A DNA stretch of 25,662 nucleotides from assembly GCA_007125835.1 (NCBI GenBank), contig SLCJ01000392.1, positions 1 through 25,662 of the forward strand, given 5' to 3'. Positions 14,189-21,547 of the stretch are shown here, in pieces. The stretch comes from Verrucomicrobiales bacterium. Lineage in GTDB: Bacteria > Verrucomicrobiota > Verrucomicrobiia > Verrucomicrobiales > SLCJ01. The translations under genes and the position numbers were made by a program. The first letter of the stretch is position 1. Each line of letters begins with the position of its first letter. Under the pieces are notes generated by a model. The model searched no databases. It was given only the letters and a program-made list of their open reading frames with translations, and was not told the origin of the DNA.

Positions 14189-15475
14189 ATGCCAGCATTT
14201 CGATATCGAGCCATAGGCAAGGACGGGGGTCCGGTTTCCGGTTCCCTAGAGGCGGACAACCGGGCGACGGCCTTGCGCCAGCTTGTGCGTGGCGGGTTGC
14301 AGCCGCTTGAGGTGGCGGAGGCGGCTGTGGCGGTGGCGGGTGCCAGGGGGGGGGCGGCGGCGGTGTCGAAGTCGTCTAAGTCTGGAGGCAGGGCGGGGGC
14401 GAAGGAGGTGGATGCGAGCAAGCCGGTGAAGCTGAAGTCGGCGGAGTTGATTGTGTTTACGGAGGAGCTGGCGGATTTGCTGGAGGCGGGGCTGCCGCTT
14501 GAGCCGGCGCTGCGTTCGATGGAAAAGCGGGGAGCTGGGGGGGCGATTGCTGCTGTGAGCAAGAGGATTCGGGAGTCGGTGATTGAGGGGGGGAGTTTCG
14601 GGGCAGCTCTGCGGCGTTCTTCGCCGAGTTTTGACGAGTTGTATTGCAGTCTGGCGATGGCGGGTGAGGCGAGCGGAGCCTTGCCCTCGATTTTGAGCCG
14701 ACAGGCAAAGTTTCTGGCGCAGGCGGCGGAGTTGCGTGCGAAAGTGGTGGCGTCGTTGATTTATCCGGCCTTTCTCGTGGCGGCGGCGATCGCGGTGGTG
14801 ATCCTGTTCCTGTTGGTGTTGCTTCCGAACCTGACGGAGCTTCTCGCGGATTCAGGGGCCGAGTTGCCTCTGGGGGCGAATTTGATCATGGAGGGGGGCG
14901 ATCTGGCGCGGCAGTTCTGGTGGTTGTTCGTGTTGTTGGTGCTTGGAGTGGTGTTTTATGGCAGGTGGTGGTTGAGCCAGGAGAAGAACAAGCCGGTGTG
15001 GGATGAGTGGCGGCTGAAGGCTCCGCTGGTGGGTAGTTTGCTGCGGACTTCGATGCAGGTGCAGTTTCTCGAAACGCTGGCGAACTTGACCGGCAACGGA
15101 CTGCCGCTGTTGCGGGCGCTTGAGCTTACGCGGAACACGTTTTCCAACCGTTTCGTGCGGGAGCGGCTTGCGGCGGCGTGCGAATCGGTGGGCGACGGGG
15201 CATCTTTCTCGCGAGCGCTGAGTCGGGCGGAAGTGTTTCCGGCGGAGATGGTGGACATGATTGCGGTGGGCGAGCAGACAGGGGATCTGCCGACGGCGTT
15301 GCGCCACGCGTCGCGACGTTTCGACCGCGAGCTTTCGGCCCGCATCCAGCGGTTGACGGCGTTGGTGCAGCCGGTGATCATTGTGGTGATGGCACTGATT
15401 GTCGGGACGATGGTATATATGATGGTGACGGCGATTTTCGAGTCGCTTTCGGGTTTGCAAGGACCGCGGCGGTAA
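14189..15475 (+). CDS. gspF: Type II secretion inner-membrane protein GspF
   Basis: 428 aa from the ATG at 14189, preceded by AGAGGA eight bases upstream. GspF is the polytopic platform protein of type II secretion/type IV pilus machines. It starts with PAFRYRAIGKDGGPVSGSLE, the usual GspF N-terminus. Two T2SSF repeats follow: FTEELADLLEAGLPLEPALR, then GEASGALPSILSRQ and the first hydrophobic helices (AFLVAAAIAVVILFLLVLLP); later FLETLANLTGNGLPLLRALE, then GEQTGDLPTALRHASRRFD and the last helix (LVQPVIIVVMALIVGTMVYM). Between the N-terminus and the first repeat is an Ala/Gly/Ser/Lys-rich insert (about 50 residues). The gene normally follows gspE, which is not here; the transposase relic lies upstream instead. 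A longer start (14114) is not supported. Confidence 0.95.
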   Translation: MPAFRYRAIGKDGGPVSGSLEADNRATALRQLVRGGLQPLEVAEAAVAVAGARGGAAAVSKSSKSGGRAGAKEVDASKPVKLKSAELIVFTEELADLLEAGLPLEPALRSMEKRGAGGAIAAVSKRIRESVIEGGSFGAALRRSSPSFDELYCSLAMAGEASGALPSILSRQAKFLAQAAELRAKVVASLIYPAFLVAAAIAVVILFLLVLLPNLTELLADSGAELPLGANLIMEGGDLARQFWWLFVLLVLGVVFYGRWWLSQEKNKPVWDEWRLKAPLVGSLLRTSMQVQFLETLANLTGNGLPLLRALELTRNTFSNRFVRERLAAACESVGDGASFSRALSRAEVFPAEMVDMIAVGEQTGDLPTALRHASRRFDRELSARIQRLTALVQPVIIVVMALIVGTMVYMMVTAIFESLSGLQGPRR

Positions 15476-15625
15476 GGGGATGTGCCAAGAAAGGCCAAAA
15501 AACAGGCGCACACGTTTTTGGGATGGCGGCGCTTATGAGCATGCAGGGGTTGCAGTCGGGCATTTTTCGGGCAACTGTTGCTTGCTGAGCGGTTTTAACA
15601 AAAGCAATGGAAGCAAAGTAAAGTG

Positions 15626-16102
15626 ATGAAAACGAAATTTCGCAAAAGTAAGTTGTCTTGGCGGTTGCCGTTGGTGGGTTGGGGTGGTGCCAGGTCCGGA
15701 TTCACCTTGGTGGAGATGTTGTTGGTTGTGGGCATCATTGCGGTGTTGTTGGGTGCGGTGTTGATGCGGACGAGTGGCTTCCAGGATTCGGCGCGGATCA
15801 CCGCGACCGAGCAGCGGATCAACACAGTGGTAGCGGCTTTGCAGGCCTACGAGGCGACCAATCGCGCGCTGCCGAGCCAGGAGCAAGGGTTGCGTGCGCT
15901 GGTGGAGCGACCGAGCGGGCGTCCTCCCGCGCCGCGTTGGAGACAGCTTCTGGAGGAGGGGGACATCAAGGACGCGTGGGGCAATGAGTTACAGTATGCA
16001 GTACCTGCGCGAAGTGGCGGGCATTATTTCGAGGTGTATTCCGCCGGGGCCGACGGGGTGGCGGGTACGGATGATGACATCAGCAGCGCCGATGTGTTTT
16101 GA
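15626..16102 (+). CDS. gspG: Type II secretion major pseudopilin GspG
   Basis: 158 aa from the ATG at 15626 (a GTG one codon earlier is possible). The prepilin site is ARSG25|FTLVE30, followed by a hydrophobic stretch MLLVVGIIAVLLGAVLM, with the conserved Glu at +5. The globular part has SQEQGLRALVERPSGRPPAP, then DAWGNELQYAVPARSGGHYF and the end SAGADGVAGTDDDISS, the calcium-binding loop typical of GspG. GspG polymerises into the pseudopilus that pushes folded substrates through the secretin. It lies 150 bases after gspF; that spacer shows no gene. The 3' end overlaps gspH by 11 bases. Confidence 0.96.
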   Translation: MKTKFRKSKLSWRLPLVGWGGARSGFTLVEMLLVVGIIAVLLGAVLMRTSGFQDSARITATEQRINTVVAALQAYEATNRALPSQEQGLRALVERPSGRPPAPRWRQLLEEGDIKDAWGNELQYAVPARSGGHYFEVYSAGADGVAGTDDDISSADVF

Positions 16103-16604
16103 GGCACAAGATGTGGGATTGGGGCGGCGCCGGGGGTTCACGCTTTTGGAGCTGGTGTTGGCGATTTCGCTGGTGGTGGTATTTTTCGGTCTTGGCGGGC
16201 TTGCGCTTCAGGGGTGGCGTGGCACACGGGCGTTGGAAGACCGGCTGAGTGCGATCGAGATGGTGGCGCGCTCGGCACAAACGGCGGTGCTGCAGGACCA
16301 GCGCCCGTGGGTTGTGGTTTTCACGCCGGACCGGGTGGCGGCGCTTCCGGCTGGGTCGGCACCGACGGATGCGGTGTCGTCGCGGCGTTTGGAGGTGAAG
16401 TTGGAGGCGGACGAGAAGATTTATTTGCGGCGGATTGGTAGTGGAGCGCCGGAGGAAGTGGAGGAGCCGCAGTTCTGGCGGTTCGAGCCACGCGCTTTGA
16501 TCGAGCCGATTGAGATCCGGGTTGAATCGTCGCGCGGGTGGATCTCCGGGACGGTGGACCCCTTGAGCGGGAGGATGGATGAAATCACAATGGAGGTGAA
16601 CTGA
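16092..16604 (+). CDS. gspH: Type II secretion minor pseudopilin GspH-like
   Basis: 170 aa from the ATG at 16092. The prepilin motif is RRRG15|FTLLE20 followed by helix LVLAISLVVVFFGLGGLAL. The globular part holds RSAQTAVLQDQRPWVVVFTP, typical of GspH/FimT-type minor pseudopilins, and ends SGTVDPLSGRMDEITMEVN. The start overlaps gspG by 11 bases, and the stop shares its last base with the gspI ATG (TGATG). GTG at 16113 is an alternative start, but it leaves a very short leader. The letter H follows position and motif, since minor pseudopilins diverge fast. Confidence 0.88.
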   Translation: MCFEAQDVGLGRRRGFTLLELVLAISLVVVFFGLGGLALQGWRGTRALEDRLSAIEMVARSAQTAVLQDQRPWVVVFTPDRVAALPAGSAPTDAVSSRRLEVKLEADEKIYLRRIGSGAPEEVEEPQFWRFEPRALIEPIEIRVESSRGWISGTVDPLSGRMDEITMEVN

Positions 16605-17038
16605 TGAAGGCGGCGGTAAACAGCGGGGGTGTGGTGCGGCGGCAGCGTGGCGCGCTTTTGATCGAGGCGATGCTTGCGGTGGCGATTTTCGCGCTGGCGG
16701 TGATCCCGTTGTCACGGGGGTTGAATTCGTCGGCTCAGCGGGCTTCCGAGGCTAGGCATGCGTCGCAGGTAACGAGGGTAATGGAAAATCTTCTGCAGGA
16801 GGCGATGCACATGGTGGAGATGGAGGAGGGGGAGTGGTTTTTGATGGACCCGGAAAGGGGGCTGTCGTTTGCGACGAGGATTTTCGAGGAGGAGGTGTTG
16901 AATCAGGATGGGGAAGTTTTGGAAGGGATGTTTACCATTGAAATCTCGGCCGAGCGCCAGCGCGGCCAGGGGATGGAGCCGGATCGCTGGCAGATTCGGG
17001 CGCTGGCCTACCCCCCGCTTTATGGAACCGCGCGATAA
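16604..17038 (+). CDS. gspI: Type II secretion minor pseudopilin GspI-like
   Basis: 144 aa. The prepilin motif is RRQRG16|ALLIE21 with helix AMLAVAIFALAVIPLSRGL, the GspI/PilV type. A conserved-looking RASEARHASQVTRVMENLLQ helix follows. The gene begins on the last base of the gspH stop and ends within the first 17 bases of gspJ, so the set is tightly coupled. GspI is normally a small pseudopilin in the tip complex with J and K. Assignment to I rather than another minor pseudopilin rests mainly on gene order and length. Confidence 0.85.
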   Translation: MKAAVNSGGVVRRQRGALLIEAMLAVAIFALAVIPLSRGLNSSAQRASEARHASQVTRVMENLLQEAMHMVEMEEGEWFLMDPERGLSFATRIFEEEVLNQDGEVLEGMFTIEISAERQRGQGMEPDRWQIRALAYPPLYGTAR

Positions 17039-17879
17039 ATCATTTTTCCGGGATTCCCGCTTGAGGCGGGGTTTTACCTTGCTGGAAGTCATTCTGGCAA
17101 TGGCGGTGCTGGGTTTGATCATTGGCGGGATGGTCTCGATTTCTGCGGTGGTGATCCGAATGGTGGCGAGCATGAATGAAGCGCAGATGGAGATGATTGA
17201 GAAGGACCAGTTCGAGCGCCTGCTGCGTGAGAATATCAGCCACATTGAGGCGGACTCGTCGATCCGCTTGATTGGTCCTGCGACGCGCCTGCAGATGGCA
17301 GGCGATGCGGGGCAGGTGCTGGTGTTGAGTCAGGCGAACGGGATTTTCCCGGTGGCGGGGCTTGCGGTGGCGACGGATTCGGTGGCGATTGAGACGCGGC
17401 GTGATCGGGCGGGTTTGTTCTCGGTGAACATCCTTTATTATGCGGAGGATTATTGGAGTGCGGTGAATGATGGAGCGGGCCTTGACGAGGATTTGCTGAC
17501 AGTGGTTCCTTTCCGGCGCGGGCTGGTGCGGTTTGACTGGTCGGCATACGACCCGGCTCAGGATGAGTGGTTTTCGGAGTGGGAAGAGGGGGGGCGGCGG
17601 CCGCATTTCCTCGAGTTGATCTATCAGTTTGCCGGGGAGTATGAGGAAACCAGAATGGTGTTCTGGCTGCCTCCGCAGCGTCCCGCGGCCCCATTGCCGG
17701 GGCAGCGGGGGGCTCCCGCGCCTGGTGGAGAGAACGGCGATGGCGAGGCGGCGGCCGACGATGGGCGGCCCGGGACTCCGGGCGGCAGCAGGGTGCCGGG
17801 GCGCAGCGGCGTGACGCTTCCGCCGGGCGTCACTCCCGACATGATCCGCGACGGGGGCGGAGGGGAGGGGGCACCATGA
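17022..17879 (+). CDS. gspJ: Type II secretion minor pseudopilin GspJ-like
   Basis: 285 aa from the ATG at 17022. The prepilin motif is LRRG17|FTLLE22 with helix VILAMAVLGLIIGGMVSISA. The region to about residue 225 (RLLRENISHIEADSSIRLIG and FLELIYQFAGEYEETRMVFW) fits GspJ. Beyond that comes a Pro/Gly/Ala-rich tail of about 65 residues (PPQRPAAPLPGQRGAPAPGG and on), which looks disordered and is unusual for a pseudopilin. It overlaps gspI by 17 bases and gspK by four (ATGA). A longer start at 16908 would lie entirely inside gspI and puts the cleavage site far too deep. Confidence 0.88.
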   Translation: MEPRDKSFFRDSRLRRGFTLLEVILAMAVLGLIIGGMVSISAVVIRMVASMNEAQMEMIEKDQFERLLRENISHIEADSSIRLIGPATRLQMAGDAGQVLVLSQANGIFPVAGLAVATDSVAIETRRDRAGLFSVNILYYAEDYWSAVNDGAGLDEDLLTVVPFRRGLVRFDWSAYDPAQDEWFSEWEEGGRRPHFLELIYQFAGEYEETRMVFWLPPQRPAAPLPGQRGAPAPGGENGDGEAAADDGRPGTPGGSRVPGRSGVTLPPGVTPDMIRDGGGGEGAP

Positions 17880-18859
17880 GGACCTTGTGCGAGCGCAATG
17901 ATGTGGGTGGCCGAAGGGGATCGGCGTTGGTGGCCGTTTTCACGACGATTTTCATCCTCAGCCTTTTTGCGTTGCTGGCCGGGCGTTTGTTGTTGCGGGA
18001 TTTGGAGTGGGTTGGCTTGCGTGAGGCGCGTCTGGAGGCATTGGCCTGGGCGGAGACGGGGTTGTCGATGGCGGGGCATCCGGCGATGGAGCGGACAGAC
18101 CCAGGATTGAACTGGCGGAGTCCGGAGACCGGGGGCGGATATTCTGTGACGATCACTTCTGAGGACGCCCGTTTGAATCCGAATCACATCATTCTGCGCG
18201 GCGATGATCAGTTGCTGCGGGATTTGTTCGTGCTGTGGGGGATGGATCCGGATCAGGCGTCGGCGTATGTGGATTGCCTTGGTGATTGGATTGACGAGGA
18301 CGATCTGGAGCGATTGAACGGGGCGGAGGCGGAGACCTATGCGCGGATGGGACTTCCGGGGCTGCCGCCCAATCGGCCATTGCGCAGTGTGTCGGAGATG
18401 GCGCAGGTACTTGGTGGCGAGTGGCTCGAGGTGATCAATCCGAGATGGGCGGAATCGTTCAGTGTGCGGGCCGGCGGGCAGTTGGATTTGCGGGATGCGC
18501 CTGCGGATTTGATCGCGGTGTCGCTGGCGATTCCGATGGATCGCGCGCTGCGTTTTGTGGAGTTGCGCAATGGTCCGGATGGGATTCCGTTTACCGAGGA
18601 TGATCCGCCGATGGAGACCCTGGAGGATGCCTTGTTGATGATCGGTGCCATTGGAGTGCCGGACGAGATGCTCGCCGAGCGGGTGACGGTGAACTCGAGC
18701 AATCTGAGAATCACGAGCACGGGTTATTCGGGGAGTGTGCGGCGGACGATTGCGGCCTTGGTGGCCGGGTCTGGAGCCGGCCGATCGATTTTCTGGCGGG
18801 CCGAAGTTCCCTCGGATTCGGCGGATCACTCGCATTTTGACGAGGATATGCTAAGATAG
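17876..18859 (+). CDS. gspK: Type II secretion minor pseudopilin GspK-like
   Basis: 327 aa. The leader GGRRG15|SALVA has no glutamate at +5, as is normal for GspK, followed by VFTTIFILSLFALLAGRLLL. The GspK signature is clear: SEDARLNPNHIIL, LWGMDPDQASAYVDCLGDWI, DEDDLERLNGAEAETY, then RPLRSVSEMAQVLGG, and late SSNLRITSTGYSGSVRR. GspK caps the pseudopilus with I and J. The ATG overlaps the gspJ stop. An 88-base spacer to gspL follows, holding A-runs and a small ORF. Confidence 0.92.
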   Translation: MRTLCERNDVGGRRGSALVAVFTTIFILSLFALLAGRLLLRDLEWVGLREARLEALAWAETGLSMAGHPAMERTDPGLNWRSPETGGGYSVTITSEDARLNPNHIILRGDDQLLRDLFVLWGMDPDQASAYVDCLGDWIDEDDLERLNGAEAETYARMGLPGLPPNRPLRSVSEMAQVLGGEWLEVINPRWAESFSVRAGGQLDLRDAPADLIAVSLAIPMDRALRFVELRNGPDGIPFTEDDPPMETLEDALLMIGAIGVPDEMLAERVTVNSSNLRITSTGYSGSVRRTIAALVAGSGAGRSIFWRAEVPSDSADHSHFDEDMLR

Positions 18860-18947
18860 GCGCGAAAAAAAAACGAAAAAAAGGGATGACTTGGTGCCGC
18901 GGCAGCGGTTCAATCCTGGTGTCGGCACGTTTGTGCGTCTGCAAACC

Positions 18948-20219
18948 ATGAGTCAGGAAAAAAAACAGCAAATGATTGTTCCCGGTGAGACCGGGTGGGA
19001 GCGCTGGGCGCTCGCGCCGGGCTTGGCCGAGGGGGCCTGGGTCCGCGAAGAACTGCCGGAGCGTGAGGAGTTGGAGCCATGGTCGGCGTGGGAGTTGGCA
19101 CCGGGCAAGGATGAGTGGATTTATGTCGCGCCTTCGCTTGTTTTTTCTGACATTGCCGTGAGGCTGCCGCCGGTGGAGTCCGGCGGTGTGGATGAGCTGA
19201 TGCCATTGCGGTTGGAGGCGGCCGGGATCAGCGCGCCGGAGCAGCCGGGAGTGGCGGCGAGCGATTGGGAGGAAGTGCGGTCACGGCAGAGTGGTCGGGT
19301 GGTTTTCGCTTGGACCTGGTCGGAGGATCCGCTCGGGGGATTCGAAGGGGGGCGTGCTCCGGAGATGCTTCTGCCGAGGTGGAGGACTCTGCCGCTGCCG
19401 TCCTCGCGAGTGGTGTTCTGGCGCGAGCTTGGGGTCTGGCATGGAGCAGTGACGGGAACAGGGGGCTGCTTGAACGTGCAGGCTCTGGGGGACGCGGTTG
19501 ACAGCGGGGTGGTCGCTGGGGCGCTGCGAGCGCAGATTACCTCGCTGATGCTGCGTGGACTCGGCGAATCGCCGGAATCAGCGGTGATTTACGGAATCGA
19601 GGGTGAGGTTCCTGAGGGATTGACGGATGCTTGTTCGCGACTCGGTCTGGCGCATACTTTGTTGGAGATGCCGGTTCCCGTGTTGCCCAAGTCGCCGTCG
19701 CGGCTGGTGGCGCTGGCGATGAATCAGATGCGGGAGAGTCTCGCGGCGGCGCGCCGCTGGAAGTTGCGGATTGCGGCGGCGGCGGCGGTGTGGTTGATAT
19801 TGGCGGCCTGGGTGGCATTTGGGTATGTGTCGGACGCGCACGCATTGGAACAGGCAAAACAGGCGAGGGAGGAGATTGAACCACAGGCACGGGTGTTGCG
19901 GGAGATTCAGGACGCATGGGACGCTGTGGCGGAGGTGAACGGGATAGACGCCTTTCCGCTTGAGTTGTTGCTCCGTATGGAGCAGGTGCGTCCGCCCGGA
20001 AACATGCGTCTGACCAATTTCAATGTGGCCCCGGACAAGTCGATTTTCCTGCGTGGCAGCGCGCCGACGGCGGATTTGGCCCTTTCTTTTGCAGAGAATG
20101 TGCGGCGCAGCCCGAATTTGGCCAACTATGCTTGGGAGACGCCCTATCCGCAAAGTCAGGCCGACGGGTCGTTCTCCTTCACCATTTCCGGCAAACCCCG
20201 AACCCTTGCCACACGATGA
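18948..20219 (+). CDS. gspL: Type II secretion inner-membrane protein GspL/PilN-like
   Basis: 423 aa from the ATG at 18948. The first about 270 residues should be cytoplasmic (PilM/GspL-like part), with no lipoprotein or signal sequence. One membrane helix follows (RIAAAAAVWLILAAWVAFGY, about 274-294), then a coiled region (EQAKQAREEIEPQARVLREI) and a periplasmic fold with LELLLRMEQVRPPGNMRLTN and IFLRGSAPTADLALSFAENV, as in PilN/GspL. GspL recruits the ATPase GspE. Sequence similarity of the cytoplasmic half is weak, so the name depends on topology and order. A frame-open TTG at 18891 would add 19 residues; the ATG at 18948 is preferred. Its stop overlaps gspM (ATGA). Confidence 0.8.
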   Translation: MSQEKKQQMIVPGETGWERWALAPGLAEGAWVREELPEREELEPWSAWELAPGKDEWIYVAPSLVFSDIAVRLPPVESGGVDELMPLRLEAAGISAPEQPGVAASDWEEVRSRQSGRVVFAWTWSEDPLGGFEGGRAPEMLLPRWRTLPLPSSRVVFWRELGVWHGAVTGTGGCLNVQALGDAVDSGVVAGALRAQITSLMLRGLGESPESAVIYGIEGEVPEGLTDACSRLGLAHTLLEMPVPVLPKSPSRLVALAMNQMRESLAAARRWKLRIAAAAAVWLILAAWVAFGYVSDAHALEQAKQAREEIEPQARVLREIQDAWDAVAEVNGIDAFPLELLLRMEQVRPPGNMRLTNFNVAPDKSIFLRGSAPTADLALSFAENVRRSPNLANYAWETPYPQSQADGSFSFTISGKPRTLATR

Positions 20220-20761
20220 AACCCAGTGAACAACGTTTGCTCGCCTTGTTTTCCGGAACCATGCTGCTCGCGGGATCGTGGATGGCTTGGTCGAATGTGT
20301 CCGAGGCTCGCGGGGCGATGCGCGAGGAGGCAGCGGCACTGCAGGGGCAGACCGATCTGGACCGTATCTATGTGACCGAGTTTGCCGGCGAGTTGGAAGC
20401 GGCGGACGCTTGGATGCGGGAGCGTGTGGGCGAGCCCATATCCTCGCAGCAGGCGATGTCGGAATTGTTGGATTCGGCGCAGGACAGCGCCTCGGCGGCC
20501 GGACTGCGCCTTCGGGATCCGAATTTCCGGTCCCCTGAAGAGCGGGGTAGGTATTTGCTTGCCCGCGTGGTGGCCCGGGTGGATGGTGCGGAGCAGGCTG
20601 TGTATTCGTGGTTGGCGAGTTTTCATGATCCGGACCGGTTGCGTTCGGTGCATGCGCTGACGATCCAGCCCAACCGCGATGACGATACAGTGATTAGTGC
20701 CGAGGTGGAGTTCGCGCGTTGGTTTCTCTCGTCCGACGACCCTGAAGACATTATCGAGTGA
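20216..20761 (+). CDS. gspM: Type II secretion protein GspM/PilO-like
   Basis: 181 aa. A short cytoplasmic start (MKPSEQR) is followed by one membrane helix LLALFSGTMLLAGSWMAW, a predicted coiled coil (AMREEAAALQGQTDL) and a small ferredoxin-like periplasmic domain ending ISAEVEFARWFLSSDD. That architecture and the place after gspL match GspM/PilO, which partners GspL in the inner-membrane platform. The sequence alone would not identify it. It overlaps gspL by four bases, and its TGA overlaps a GTG four bases into the next gene's possible start. Confidence 0.75.
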   Translation: MKPSEQRLLALFSGTMLLAGSWMAWSNVSEARGAMREEAAALQGQTDLDRIYVTEFAGELEAADAWMRERVGEPISSQQAMSELLDSAQDSASAAGLRLRDPNFRSPEERGRYLLARVVARVDGAEQAVYSWLASFHDPDRLRSVHALTIQPNRDDDTVISAEVEFARWFLSSDDPEDIIE

Positions 20762-20766
20762 GCATC

Positions 20767-21420
20767 ATGAAAACGAAACAGATAGCGACATGTGTTTTGG
20801 GAGTGTTCGTCTTGGGCACGGCGTGCTCCGGTTTCGCACGCTCGGAGACAAGGAGTGGTGGCAACGGCACGGTTTTCGAGCCGCCGCAGGCACCTCAGGT
20901 GCAACGGTATCAGAGATTGTGGGATCAGAGTCCATTTACGGCGCGGCCGATCGAGGTGGTGCCGGAGGAGGCACCCCTGTTTGTGGAGGATTTGCGGTTG
21001 GTGGGTTTGGTGGAACAAGGGGGAAGAGCGTTGGCGATTCTGCAGCGATTGAGCACGGAGGAGTACATGCGTGTGAGGGAGGGGGATGACGAGGGGCCGG
21101 TGCGCTTGGTGGGGACAGTGGGTGACGGCCCGCTGATGTCCAGGAGTGTGGAGCTTCAGGCGGGTGGGGAGACCGCCTCGTTGGGATTTGATTTGGCGGC
21201 TACGATTCCCCAGCCGGGTGCCGGTGCCGCGCGGGCGCAGCCTGCGGAGGAAGAGGGCCAGGAGCGGCGTCGCGGGCGGCGTGATCAGGCGGAGGCAGGG
21301 GGTGAGCGCCAGGAACAGCGCGGGCGTGGAGGGAGAGAGGCGGCGCAGCGGCAGCAGCAGCAGCAGGAGGAGGCTCCGAGGCCGGTGCCACGGCGGCGCG
21401 TGGTGTTGCCCTCTGATTGA
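20767..21420 (+). CDS. GspC/PilP-like periplasmic connector with R/Q/E-rich tail
   Basis: 217 aa from the ATG at 20767 (or 220 from a GTG at 20758 that overlaps the gspM stop). The N-terminal hydrophobic stretch CVLGVFVLGTACSGFA is a signal peptide or anchor; the cysteine lacks a canonical lipobox. The core SPFTARPIEVVPEEAPLF, DLRLVGLVEQGGRALAILQR and RSVELQAGGETASLGFDL fits the HR domain of GspC/PilP, which links the platform to the secretin. The last about 65 residues are Arg/Gln/Glu-rich (RRRGRRDQAEAGGERQEQRG and on), including a run of five CAG triplets encoding glutamine. The tail is likely disordered. Confidence 0.7.
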   Translation: MKTKQIATCVLGVFVLGTACSGFARSETRSGGNGTVFEPPQAPQVQRYQRLWDQSPFTARPIEVVPEEAPLFVEDLRLVGLVEQGGRALAILQRLSTEEYMRVREGDDEGPVRLVGTVGDGPLMSRSVELQAGGETASLGFDLAATIPQPGAGAARAQPAEEEGQERRRGRRDQAEAGGERQEQRGRGGREAAQRQQQQQEEAPRPVPRRRVVLPSD

Positions 21421-21547
21421 TAAGACCTGAAAGTGACCAGGTGTATGCGTTTTCATCAACTGTGGGAAGCCTTGCATTCAGAACCAGCATTTAATATCGT
21501 TTCATAAAGAACCATCAACCCAAACCGAGTTTCCGATACCACTACCC

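Noticed and set aside
14330..14410. Repetitive GC-rich stretch in gspF as a separate repeat element
   Set aside because: It is in frame and encodes a low-complexity insert; no true repeat unit is seen.
21340..21370. (CAG)5 run as a phase-variation switch
   Set aside because: Triplet units keep the frame, so length change would only alter a glutamine tail; noted as composition, not a switch.
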